Source: Bacteroides sp. (lineage in GTDB: Bacteria > Bacteroidota > Bacteroidia > Bacteroidales > Bacteroidaceae). From it: a stretch of DNA of 64,000 nt. The position numbers and the translations under genes were made by a program. This document shows positions 46,497 to 56,400 of the stretch, piece after piece. The notes beneath the pieces are model-generated. The model had not been told where the DNA came from and made no database searches. It saw only the letters and a program-made list of their open reading frames with translations. The DNA lies in NCBI RefSeq assembly GCF_030151085.1, contig NZ_JASLER010000001.1, positions 1 to 64,000 on the forward strand. Reading direction: 5' to 3'. Within the stretch, counting starts at the first letter, position 1; each line of letters opens with the position of its first letter.

Positions 46497-47339
46497 TTAG
46501 TATGTTACCAAGATAGGATTATGATCTGAATAATATCCGTTTTCCGGTTGATCGGCAATAACTCTGTATTTTTTTACTTGAATAAGTTCGTTCACGAAAA
46601 TGAAGTCTATTAGAGAACGTTCTTTTTCAGGAACACGTCCAAAACCATGGAATGATCCTGAAGGACCATATTTGATAGGAGAATCCAGACAAGTAGCTTT
46701 TAATGTACCGTCGGTCAGTATACTGAAAGGCTCGGAGTCGGGAGTGAGATTGAAGTCACCTGTAATGACTAGAGGAAGTGAATCTGCAATTTCTTTCACT
46801 TTGGCGAGTAATAGTTTAGCACTCTCTCGGCGAGATACCTGTCCTACATGGTCAAAATGTGTATTGAAAACAGCTATTTTTTCTCCGTTTGACATGTCTT
46901 TTAGTATTGCCCATGTAACAATACGTTCGAAAGCGGAATCCCATCCTTTTATCCCAAATTTATCAGGTGATTCGCTTAGCCCAAAATCCCCGTGTTTTAA
47001 TAGCTTGTATCGATTGGTGTTGAAGAAGATAGGATTGAATTCTCCCTTCTCTTTGCCGTCAACTCGTGCTACTCCAACAGAGGAATATTGTGGGAGACGC
47101 TTCTTTAAATCACTCAACTGGTTTTTCATTACTTCTTGTAATCCAAGCAAATCAGGAGTATAATAATTTATTAGTAGGGCTACGTTATCTGCCCTAAACT
47201 TCCAAGTATTGGCACTGTCTCCCGGATTGTCGAAGCGGATATTGAAAGACATTGCAACTGTTGGAAAAGTCTTTTTTTGCGCCAAGGCTGTCAATACAAA
47301 TAGGCACATGGCACTGATTAAAAAAAGTTTTGTTTTCAT
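46497..47339 (-). CDS. Endonuclease/exonuclease/phosphatase-fold hydrolase, secreted
   Basis: A 280-residue exported EEP-superfamily enzyme (signal peptide ending LTALAQ). Metal and catalytic motifs are complete: MSFNIRFDNPGD, LLGLQEVMKNQL, FNTHFDHVG, VITGDFNLTPDSEP, RSLIDFIFVN and SDHNPILVTY. EEP enzymes hydrolyse phosphodiester or phosphomonoester bonds with a divalent metal. In a glycan locus, next to a GH92 with the Gln substitution, a sugar-phosphate role is more likely than a nuclease role. As I recall, a similar EEP protein in the B. thetaiotaomicron yeast-mannan locus acts on mannose phosphate; that comparison needs checking. Confidence 0.82.
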   Translation of the reverse strand: MKTKLFLISAMCLFVLTALAQKKTFPTVAMSFNIRFDNPGDSANTWKFRADNVALLINYYTPDLLGLQEVMKNQLSDLKKRLPQYSSVGVARVDGKEKGEFNPIFFNTNRYKLLKHGDFGLSESPDKFGIKGWDSAFERIVTWAILKDMSNGEKIAVFNTHFDHVGQVSRRESAKLLLAKVKEIADSLPLVITGDFNLTPDSEPFSILTDGTLKATCLDSPIKYGPSGSFHGFGRVPEKERSLIDFIFVNELIQVKKYRVIADQPENGYYSDHNPILVTY

Positions 47340-47473
47340 ATATTGATTTGTATTACCTGATATTACTAATTCCGTAACAAAGAAACTACTTACAATTCGG
47401 AAGTTAAAGTCTCTATAAAATAGATTCTTTAACTCTCGAATGTATTTAGTGAATATATACTATAGAGGTATAG

Positions 47474-50233
47474 TTACTCTGTCGGTAAGCCTTTATTTCC
47501 CCATTTAGTATTAGGCTTCGGACTCATCCATAAGTTTAGTTCTCCTCCATTGGCGAATGCTTCGTGCGAGAACCAGAATGTATTAAGGGCTTTCCCGTTG
47601 AGGCTTGCTTTGTTTATATACATATTCTGTTCAGAGTTATTATAAGTCCGAATTACAAATTTGTCGGACTGGCTGGCAGGATAATAACGTTTGTCTAAGT
47701 GGATGATGATTTCATCGAAAACCGGTGACGTTATTTCGTATATAGGCTTAGCAGAAGCTGTACCTCGAACACTGAATAAACCTAAAGACATCAGTGCACT
47801 GACACCACCCATCTGCCCTTGGTCTTCATCATGTCCACCATAACCTCTATCCGGTGTAGTTGCACCGTATGCCTGTTCATTGACCCTGCGTACCCAATAC
47901 TGGCTGAGCCACGGCTTGCCTCCCCAGTTGAATGCATGAGCATTTGAACATCCCGGCTGATTGGCATAACTTACATATCCCGTACCATAACCGAATACAA
48001 AATCCTGTGGAGCAGCCTGCTCAAAAGCATGATTCAGCTTATTGCAGAATTCATTCTCACCTCCCATCATTTCTGATAATTTGGGCAGAGCATGTGAAAT
48101 ACCAAAGCTGGCCTGCCATGCATTCGCTTCTATATAGCCATCTCCTTTCAGTGGGTCTTCGTGAATCCATTCTCCCTTGTCATTTTTAGGGAAGATTAAT
48201 TGCTGTGTGGGATGATATAGTTTCTCCCATCCGTTGGAGCGAGAACGGAAATACTCGGTTTCGTTGCTAAGTCCAAGGCGAACTGCCATTTGAGACAAAG
48301 CCCAATCCTGAAAATTAGACTCTATAGTCATACCGGCATTCCCCGGCTGATAACCATTATCAAGATAATAATCCCCAATACCCATCATGCCGCCCGGCAT
48401 GTGGTTGCGCTGCATTGTTTTGAAGGCATGCATCGGGTCGCATTTCTTCATCAGACCTTTATTGTAGGTAGATACAATTAAGGGAGTGGCAGGACATCCG
48501 GACATGATATAAGTATATCCTCCGGCACAAGGTCCGCGTGGGATGAGTCCGCCATTGTCAGCATAACGAATGAGCGAAGCAGACATTTCGTCCATCATTT
48601 CGGGCCATCCTAAACCCCACAATATATTAAGATTCCATTGGGTAAGCCAAAAAGCATCGGAATTGTACATGTGGTGCAATACCTTTCCGTCTTCTCCGCG
48701 TGGAAGCGTGCGTGTTTTCGGATGGATGTTACGGGTAAAAGAATAATATCTTTCTCCTTCAGTCAAATCGGGATATTCTCCGTTTACGTCGTCTATTTTG
48801 TGTCTGCCAAGCAGTACGTGCCATAAATCTGTATAAAACTTGGTACGCTGGTCTTGTGTTCCCCCTTTGACTTCAATGCGTCCCAGCCATTCGTTCCACT
48901 CATTCTGAGAGGTTTTTTTTACTTGGTCGAAATCCCATGTGGTGGCATCGTTCTCCAGATTTTCTCGTGCATTGGCTGCACTGACAAAAGATATGGCTGT
49001 ACGGATGCGAATCTTCTCTCCGGTTTTAACTTTGTAGTGTGCCGATACGCCGGATGTGGGTGAGTCCAGGTAACTGAGCTCTTCTGTCGGGAATCGTCTG
49101 GTGATGGCCGATGAACCTCTGAGTGTGTCTATTCCACGGAAACGTTCTTTATCACGCCATCCGTCCAGTCTTTCGAAATCCTTGTCGAAGCGTACTACGA
49201 AGTGGATTTTTACATTCTCCGGGCCTCCCCAATGCCGGCCGTAAGTATCGAAACTTCCTTCTATTTCGTTGTTGGAGACTCTCTTTACAGATGCATTACG
49301 CATGGTGGTAGAAGCAATGTAGCCACCGAGGTTCACGAGTATATCCGCATCAGAGTCTTTTGTATAGGTAAGCTGGTACATGCCGGTCCGGTCTGTGGCG
49401 GTTTGTTCCACCCAGATGCCGTAGTCCTTCAGGTACATTCTGTGATATCCGGGTTGTGCTATCTCTTCTTCGTGTAGGAAGGTCGATTTCCAGTTTTCCT
49501 CTCCGAGAGTCGGGTTTACATTTCCTGTAGTAGGCATAAGCGTAAGTCCGGCAAGTACCCAACAGTGAATCTGAGGAAATCCGAGCACTTCTGTTGAGTT
49601 GTAATTATAGCCACCACCAAACTGATTGCGGTTACGGGTCATGGGAGCTGCTCCAATCATTCCAAAAGGCTGATTACCTGTAATGAAGAAGAAATATCGT
49701 CCTTTGGTTGTCTCGATAAATGGATTTACTTGGGAAACGAAATCTTTGCATGCTTCGGCAGGCGGATAAACCTCGATCTCCGAAAGACCAATATAGGAAC
49801 CAATGGCATCGTTGGCGGCGAACTTCACCCAACGAACTTTCTTGGGTTCGAATTCTACCACTTTTGGAGTGCCGTCATTGGGAATTCCAACTACTCCGAT
49901 TCTGCTGCCATCGCTGAAGTATAAATCTCCACCAGCCATATGAGCATCTTTGTTAGGACGATCATACAGAATAATTTTCGAGATAGTAACCTCTTCTTTC
50001 CAGTCGAGTTGTAGCCACGGGAAAGGCAACTGTTGCCAGTAGGGCATGATTGCCCCTGATGCCCACTCTCCTGCATTATCAAGATGTATAAGTCCGTCGA
50101 TTGCTTTCTCGGCACCGCTTGCTGCATCTCTTGACGAAGAAGCTGTTGCTAGGGTGGCGATATTGCCTGTGCCTGCAAACGCGGTAAACGATACCCAAGT
50201 GCTGCATAGTAATACTATGAGAAGTCTTTTCAT
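47474..50233 (-). CDS. GH92 with discoidin domain and Gln at the general-acid position (possible mannose-phosphate-cap mannosidase)
   Basis: A 919-residue exported GH92 with a signal peptide (ending FTAFAG), an N-terminal F5/8 discoidin domain (about 21-160, ATLATASSSRDAASGAEKAID) and a GH92 catalytic region from about 172 (FVSQVNPFIETTKGRYFFF). Where the other three GH92s here have NEP, this reads SYANQPGCSNAHAFNW with Gln759, replacing the general-acid Glu. The C-terminal side keeps GHDEDQGQMGGVSALMSLG. A GH92 from Cellulosimicrobium with the same Glu-to-Gln change removes mannose from mannose-alpha-1-phospho-6-mannose, where the phosphate leaving group needs no acid. The adjoining EEP gene could then take off the exposed phosphate. 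The activity is inference; the substitution is seen. Confidence 0.88.
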   Translation of the reverse strand: MKRLLIVLLCSTWVSFTAFAGTGNIATLATASSSRDAASGAEKAIDGLIHLDNAGEWASGAIMPYWQQLPFPWLQLDWKEEVTISKIILYDRPNKDAHMAGGDLYFSDGSRIGVVGIPNDGTPKVVEFEPKKVRWVKFAANDAIGSYIGLSEIEVYPPAEACKDFVSQVNPFIETTKGRYFFFITGNQPFGMIGAAPMTRNRNQFGGGYNYNSTEVLGFPQIHCWVLAGLTLMPTTGNVNPTLGEENWKSTFLHEEEIAQPGYHRMYLKDYGIWVEQTATDRTGMYQLTYTKDSDADILVNLGGYIASTTMRNASVKRVSNNEIEGSFDTYGRHWGGPENVKIHFVVRFDKDFERLDGWRDKERFRGIDTLRGSSAITRRFPTEELSYLDSPTSGVSAHYKVKTGEKIRIRTAISFVSAANARENLENDATTWDFDQVKKTSQNEWNEWLGRIEVKGGTQDQRTKFYTDLWHVLLGRHKIDDVNGEYPDLTEGERYYSFTRNIHPKTRTLPRGEDGKVLHHMYNSDAFWLTQWNLNILWGLGWPEMMDEMSASLIRYADNGGLIPRGPCAGGYTYIMSGCPATPLIVSTYNKGLMKKCDPMHAFKTMQRNHMPGGMMGIGDYYLDNGYQPGNAGMTIESNFQDWALSQMAVRLGLSNETEYFRSRSNGWEKLYHPTQQLIFPKNDKGEWIHEDPLKGDGYIEANAWQASFGISHALPKLSEMMGGENEFCNKLNHAFEQAAPQDFVFGYGTGYVSYANQPGCSNAHAFNWGGKPWLSQYWVRRVNEQAYGATTPDRGYGGHDEDQGQMGGVSALMSLGLFSVRGTASAKPIYEITSPVFDEIIIHLDKRYYPASQSDKFVIRTYNNSEQNMYINKASLNGKALNTFWFSHEAFANGGELNLWMSPKPNTKWGNKGLPTE

Positions 50234-50256
50234 GTTGTTAATTAGATTATTATTAT

Positions 50257-50946
50257 TTAGTGTTTTACGTTTATAACTCCGAGAGCTTTCAATATGTGTG
50301 GTAGCACAAGTTCTCTTTGTGCGGTAATGTTCGGATGAATACCGTCCGGCACATGTCTGCGAAATTCCTTTTCACCCTTTTTTAGTAATGGTACCCAGTA
50401 TTCATAATGGTCTATCAGTTTAACCTTAAGTTTTTTAGCTTCTTTCCGATATAAATTATAGTAGAGTTCGATGTCCGGTCTTTGTGTCTTGTGTTCCGCT
50501 ATAGGCATGTTCATTACTTGGATATAGATGGAACAGCTTGGATGTAACTCCCGAATCCTGAACACCATGTATTCGAGATTTAATCTTGCCGCTTCTACAG
50601 AAGTGGAATAGGGTAGATAAGCGTCATTCATCGCAAACTCGATAATTACCATATCGGGCTTCTGTTCCAGAACTCTTTCGCGCAGGTTCTCTACTCCCCA
50701 GGAAGACCACATGGCAGCTTGTGCACTATTGATGACTTCTGCTTTCCCGAGATAGAGTGCGCTCAAACTATCTTCCAACATTGCCGCCCATCCTTCCTTG
50801 GATGCGGAAAGACTTGTGCCATATACAACGATTTTTTGATTCTCACCGCTCGCAAGCCTCTTGATAACTTTGTCTTGAGCTGATGTAGTCATTACCGTCA
50901 TCAACAAAAAGATTGCTGTAGCGAGATATTTAATAGTTGCCTTCAT
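50257..50946 (-). CDS. SGNH/GDSL-family hydrolase (probable esterase)
   Basis: A 229-residue exported SGNH hydrolase (signal peptide ending TTSAQ). Block I reads VVYGTSLSAS (Thr in place of the Asp of GDSL, Ser nucleophile kept), block III EFAMND and block V VPDGIHPN with the catalytic Asp/His. Such enzymes in glycan loci usually remove O-acetyl groups. It is the first gene after the 22-bp repeat array and a candidate promoter, and lies 23 bp before the discoidin-GH92, so this group may be transcribed separately. Confidence 0.85.
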   Translation of the reverse strand: MKATIKYLATAIFLLMTVMTTSAQDKVIKRLASGENQKIVVYGTSLSASKEGWAAMLEDSLSALYLGKAEVINSAQAAMWSSWGVENLRERVLEQKPDMVIIEFAMNDAYLPYSTSVEAARLNLEYMVFRIRELHPSCSIYIQVMNMPIAEHKTQRPDIELYYNLYRKEAKKLKVKLIDHYEYWVPLLKKGEKEFRRHVPDGIHPNITAQRELVLPHILKALGVINVKH

Positions 50947-50984
50947 TAGTGAATTTATAGGTTCAGTTATATGAATATTCTATA

Positions 50985-50992
50985 CAATTTTA
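50985..50992 (-). promoter_or_regulatory. Candidate -7 element for the SGNH-GH92-EEP-DUF6259 unit
   Basis: On the minus strand this reads TAAAATTG, one mismatch from TAnnTTTG, about 39 bp before the SGNH start codon at 50946. The 22-bp repeats lie roughly 40-125 bp further upstream, the normal place for activator sites. Confidence 0.4.
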
Positions 50993-51030
50993 GTCCTATT
51001 TCTTTGGTTCCTTAAAAGGTGCTATTGCTT

Positions 51031-51118
51031 TTTACTAAAAATTGGTCGGAGATTTACTAAATCTTCGGTGACGATTTACTAAATCTCCGGAACAAATTTA
51101 CTAAAAATAATTACCCCT
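51031..51118. repeat. Four 22-bp-period direct repeats upstream of the SGNH gene
   Basis: TTTACTAAA occurs at 51031, 51053, 51075 and 51097, exactly 22 bp apart. The middle two units extend the match (TTTACTAAATCT-CGG). Read in the direction of the downstream genes the core is TTTAGTAAA, itself nearly palindromic. The array lies in a 260-bp gene-free spacer, consistent with cooperative binding of a dimeric activator. No regulator gene for this locus is in the window. Confidence 0.8.
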
Positions 51119-51205
51119 CTGTGAAGGTATTCTGACGGGGATTTGGAATATCATAATAATGACTTGTTCCTTTTAAGAAAAATCAATACATATATGCGTT
51201 CCCGG

Positions 51206-53368
51206 TTACTCCAAAGAGAAAGTTGCTGTCGCTTTTATGTCGTCAGAAGCCGCTCCAATAAGAACTTGGAACTTGCCAGGCTCTGCAACCCACTCGTGGC
51301 GTGCAGGATCATAAAAGCTCAAAGCGTCTTTTCCGATGGTAAAGTCAACACTAACCGTTTCTCCCGGAGCAATCTTCATTTTCTTGAAGCCTTTAAGTTC
51401 CTTGACCGGACGAGGCAGAGACGACTCCTTGTCCATAATGTACATTTGCACGACTTCTGCTCCCTCTCTTTTCCCAATGTTGGTAATAGGAATTGTAACA
51501 GTCAGGTTATCGGCGCTTTTCATTGCTTTTTTATCAAGCGTAATCTTTCCATAATTGAAGGATGTATAGCTGAGACCATGTCCGAAAGCAAATAAAGGTT
51601 TTATCTTCTTTTTTTCGAACCATCTGTATCCAACAAAGATACCTTCTTTATACTCTACTGTTTCACCGTCACCTGGATATGCACCGAATGTATGTGCTGC
51701 ATTATCTTCTATTTTCACAGGAAAGGAGAATGGCAGTTTACCCGACGGATTGGTTTCTCCGAACAAAACGGAAGCTATCGCATTACCAGCCTCTGTACCA
51801 CCATACCATGCTTGAACAATTGCAGGCACCTTCTCAGCCCAAGGCATAGCATATGCATTACCGCATATCATTACTGCAACGAAAGCCGGATTTTCTGATG
51901 ATAGAGCAGCTATCAAGGCATCCTGATTATACGGAATATTGTAAGATTGTCTGTCCACTCCTTCACAATCTTGATAAAGGCTTTTGTTCATACCGCCTAC
52001 ATATACTATAATGTCTGCACTCTTGGCTGCTTTCACTGCTTCGGCATGTAAACTATCGTTTACTGACTCTGATGCAACCGATGAGTATCCAGGTTGGTAT
52101 TCGACCTTTGCCCGACCGGCAACATACTTGCGAATACCTTCAAGAGGGACTACTTCGTATTTTGATTTGGCTTCCGAAGAACCACCATCACGACTCATCA
52201 TTTTCGTGGCGTTCTCACCAACCACAAGTATATTCTTCAAAGATTCTATATTCAGTGGTAGAATATTCTTGTTGTTTTTCAAAAGAACAATTCCTTCTTC
52301 GGCAATTCTACGTGAAGCCATTGCATGCTCTTCCGAAGCAAGAGTTCCCCAAGGACGTCCTTCTGACATATTGGTTCGATACATCATGCGCAATACTCGT
52401 CTGACTTTTTCATTCAGAACTTCTACACTTGTTTTATTTTCCCTTAGTAGTTTCAGATAAGGTTTGGCGAGACGGTAGTTCTGATATGCTTCTATTGAAC
52501 CAAGATCTGTACCGAACTCCATGTCCAAGCCATTATCAATAGCTTCCTGAGTATCGTGAGTACCACCGAAATCGGAAACTACCACTCCGTCAAATCCCCA
52601 CTTATTGCGCAGTACATCATTCAAAAGATAAGAGTTGTGGCAACAATATTGTCCTTCGAATTTATTGTAAGCTCCCATGATAGCCCACACTCCACCTTCT
52701 TGTACGGCAGCTTTGAAAGCAGGAAAATAAATCTCATGCAAAGTACGTTCGTCAACAATTGTATTGATTGTAGTACGCTTAGTTTCCTGATTATTAACGG
52801 CAAAGTGTTTTACACACGCTGATACATGATTCCCTTGTACACCTTTAATGTAGGAGACTCCCATCTTGGATGCCAGATACGGGTCTTCGCCCATGTATTC
52901 GAAGTTACGGCCATTCATTGGAGTCCGGAAGATATTCACGGCAGGACCGAGAAGCATGTTCTTGTCTCTGTATAAGGCTTCTTCACTGAGACTTTTTCCA
53001 AATAAATGTCCCATGTCGGGATTCCAGGTTGCGGCAAGACACACAATGGCAGGAAATGCTGTACACGAATCACTGGACATACCAGCATGAATCCATGTTT
53101 GCCATACCATTTCCGGACGCAATCCTGATGGTCCGTCTGTCAGATTGTTTTCCGGAATACCCAATCTGGGTACTCCGGCCGAACCGTAACTTCTGTCAGC
53201 ATGAATCAATCCTACTTTTTCCTCTAAAGTCATACGAGACAAAGCATCATTGATACGCTCTTCAATGGGCTTTGATGCATCTCTGTATACGGGTATATTT
53301 TGAGACCAGAGTGCCATAGGAATAGCAGTTACAGCAAGTAGGACTATTTTTCTTACATAATGCTTCAT
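51206..53368 (-). CDS. GH3 beta-glycosidase
   Basis: A 720-residue exported GH3 (signal peptide ending ALWSQ). The barrel carries ADRSYGSAGVPRLGIP, KHFAVNNQETKRTTIN and nucleophile Asp266 in GVVVSDFGGTHD. SDFGG, rather than the SDCG of the three left-locus GH3s, marks a different branch, often beta-glucosidases. An alpha/beta sandwich and a fibronectin-III-like domain (about 615-705) follow. Within an alpha-mannan-type locus it may remove beta-linked glucose, xylose or a beta-mannose/GlcNAc core sugar; this is not decided by sequence. It is the last gene before the repeat-bearing spacer. Confidence 0.9.
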   Translation of the reverse strand: MKHYVRKIVLLAVTAIPMALWSQNIPVYRDASKPIEERINDALSRMTLEEKVGLIHADRSYGSAGVPRLGIPENNLTDGPSGLRPEMVWQTWIHAGMSSDSCTAFPAIVCLAATWNPDMGHLFGKSLSEEALYRDKNMLLGPAVNIFRTPMNGRNFEYMGEDPYLASKMGVSYIKGVQGNHVSACVKHFAVNNQETKRTTINTIVDERTLHEIYFPAFKAAVQEGGVWAIMGAYNKFEGQYCCHNSYLLNDVLRNKWGFDGVVVSDFGGTHDTQEAIDNGLDMEFGTDLGSIEAYQNYRLAKPYLKLLRENKTSVEVLNEKVRRVLRMMYRTNMSEGRPWGTLASEEHAMASRRIAEEGIVLLKNNKNILPLNIESLKNILVVGENATKMMSRDGGSSEAKSKYEVVPLEGIRKYVAGRAKVEYQPGYSSVASESVNDSLHAEAVKAAKSADIIVYVGGMNKSLYQDCEGVDRQSYNIPYNQDALIAALSSENPAFVAVMICGNAYAMPWAEKVPAIVQAWYGGTEAGNAIASVLFGETNPSGKLPFSFPVKIEDNAAHTFGAYPGDGETVEYKEGIFVGYRWFEKKKIKPLFAFGHGLSYTSFNYGKITLDKKAMKSADNLTVTIPITNIGKREGAEVVQMYIMDKESSLPRPVKELKGFKKMKIAPGETVSVDFTIGKDALSFYDPARHEWVAEPGKFQVLIGAASDDIKATATFSLE

Positions 53369-53424
53369 TTGTTTTTTCTATTAGTTATTACTGTTTTTTT
53401 GTTTGTAATTGTAACAGTGCATAA

Positions 53425-56400
53425 TTACCAGGATAGTTTCACGAACTTGGTTTCCCATGGTTTTATATCCAAAGTACCGGTTGTTACTTCTTCACCTAAT
53501 ACATTGGAGGGTATCAGACGAATATCTTTCAATATCTTAGATTGCAAACTGATGTGTGCTTCTTTTCCATCTACCTCTCTAAGGTGTAGCAATATGGCAT
53601 TTTCGTCAGGTAGAGGTTTCATGTTCACAACCAGTACATTTTGCGGATTTATGGATAGAAAACTATCACTGAACTTTGCTTTTCCATTGCTTTTGCCTGC
53701 TGGTAATGTTCTGGCAATACAAGGAACTCTGTTTTCCCATGCAAATTTAGTTGCCTTTTCCAATGAATTGCCAGGCATGGAAGTAATGAAATAATTCCAT
53801 TGAAATTCTCCATGCTGGTCTGCATTGAAATTAGTAGTCCAATAGTTATTCATAACGTATGAGAATATTTGATTGGATTCAGGTACAGCCTCTTTCTTAA
53901 AGCGCCCCGTATTAATATTTCCCAGTTGCATCAAAGGCACCTCGGGAGTACCGATGATGATTTGAGAATCTTCATTTCTGACAGCTGCAAATGTTTGGAT
54001 TGTACTCCAGTCATTTGAAGTTCCTTGTATTTGGTCTACTCCAGCCTCAATTACGCCTCCGGGAACATCAAAATAGATCTTGGCATCAGGCAGTGAGAAA
54101 GGAAAGGCTACATATACTGCTTCGGGGTTTGTATCTAATTTCTTAGTCAAACCAAAATGTACATCTATCCTTTTGGCACAATTATAGACCCTGAATTCTA
54201 CATTCATATTATCACCGTCGCCAATACCGGCTTCCGAATGTCCGGCAAATGAATATGTATCCCATAATTCCCCGTGAGAATATCCTGTAAATTTCATATT
54301 GGCAGGAACCTTACGTGTATGCCCTTCCATTACTTTTTTATCAAGAAAACGACTGTCTAACTTCTCATGTATTAAGTCACCAAATTTCCATTCGGAGCTT
54401 TCTTCAAGAATATTTTTGCTTAATTCTTTATCAAAGATTGACTCCAGAGTTCCGCGCTTTTCATTGATCTTAAGTTCATACCATTCGTTGGAAATACTAT
54501 TGAAATTGCCATTAAAATTATTTTTAGCTGAAACATCTTTTCGGTCATGTGTTTCAATGAAATATTGTTTGTATCCAAACGAAGGTATATTCTCTACCCA
54601 AAGATTCCAATAAGCACCGTCATGTTTTCTGGTTACCATTTGTGCTTTAATTTCTTTTCCGTTTTCGTCCGTAATAGTAAAGTCTTTATCTAACGGTAGA
54701 ATTGAAAAGTCTATGTATGTCTTGGCAATTCCGGTACGTGACCATGAAAGTGGGTTGAAGACCATGATTGAAGGTTTTTCTGCTTTCGAAATAGATTCTT
54801 TCAGGAAGCCTAAAGCTGTTTCACCCAATAAACGTCCCCGGCGAAAACCTTCCCAAGTATAGGATGCTTTTAGGAAACGTTGTTCCATAGTCTCGCGACA
54901 GAAAGGCTTCCAAATGCTGGCATCGAAACCGTAAGTATGTTCACCATAGAACATTAGGCAATCATTTACTTCCTCAACCTCACTATAAACTCGTTCGGGA
55001 AACTTTGCCCCCAATAATTTTGTTATCGACAGCGCATTTTGGGTTGCAATCATTTCACTTTGAGTGGTTCTTGATGCAGCAGATTCAAAAGCTCCTGAGC
55101 CAAATCCATCAGTCCACCAGTCGGGCCACGCTCCTCTAATGGCAGGAATATCTTTTCCGTATCTATCTTCAATCTTGCCCATGTAGTCTTTGTATAGAGA
55201 GAGTCTCACTTTGGGCCATTCATACTTCTCATTCCATTGCTTCACAATTTCACAGGCTGCTTTGGAAGGTGCCGAATTATCTCCCCCAATTCCTAAGAAC
55301 TCGCATCCCATGATGTCATATTTGAAATCTCTTTGTTCCAATCCCCGTAAATAGCCTAATAACTTGTTTTCAAAAGCTTCGAAATCAGTACCGTTAACTC
55401 CAAGCCCATTACCATGCATATAGTGTTCTCCATAATAAGCTAACATTTTTTTTCCAGAAGGTGAAGTCCACCAGAAATAAGTAGGCATTTCGAAGGGAGC
55501 TATGGCTTTATGCAAGTTGACTCCCATAGTTAAGTATTTAACTCCAATTTCCGGGAAGTATTCGTTGAAGCACCAGCCAATACCATTCACATCATTTTGG
55601 GTGGCAACCTGTATATCTTCCAGACCGAGTTTCTTGAATTCCTTCAATGGATCTAGTGAAGCTGCTAAAGTCTGTTCATCAGGTAGCTCATCAAAGTTGA
55701 AATACATGGCTGTCAATTCTATGCGACCTTCTTTTACACGTTTGATAAATCTGTCAATTTGGGATTTGGGACGTGAACGTAAGAATTCCTTTACAGCCCA
55801 GGCTCCTTCACAAGTCCAACGAAATTTAGCTGCATCAGGATAACTATCAGTAGCATCACAATAGTCCAGTACATAATCGAGGAAACGCACATGCTCCGCT
55901 AATATATCCGTCTGTGGGCGGGTATATCCTATATCTGTATGCGTAATCTGCATAAAATTAGCTTCCCATTTACGTGCCGGGATTAATTTTACATCTTTCT
56001 TATAGACTTCATCCGCTAATGCAATTTCCATAGGTAAAGTCTCTTTAGCTAAAACCGGTACTATAGGAATCTCTATATTATTCTGACCGAATTCAACTTC
56101 CCTTTTATAACTATTACCGTTGAATTTAATAAGAGCTGTTTGCGGAGCTCCAAAGTTATAATATGAAATGCTTAGTAGCTGCTTTCCATCCTTTTTCTGA
56201 ATCGCAGGCTGGCATGTTACAGATATCTCGGATGATTTCATTTGGTTTTTGAAAACCATGGTCCAGCTATCTGTATTATAGTTTTCAGCAACGAGTTTTA
56301 ATCTGATAGATTTTCCCGGAGTTACAAACTCCTTCGGCAGACGAAGGTACATGTAACCGAACCGGTCATCACTTCCGTCTTTCAAATGTTCTCGAAAAGC

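Noticed and set aside
46497..47339. Secreted nuclease interpretation of the EEP gene
   Set aside because: Not excluded by fold, but the glycan-locus context and adjacent GH92 with Gln at the acid position make a sugar-phosphate role more likely.
51031..51118. CRISPR-like reading of the 22-bp repeats
   Set aside because: The conserved part is only about 9-15 bp with no unique spacers of constant length, and no cas genes are present; regulatory repeats fit better.
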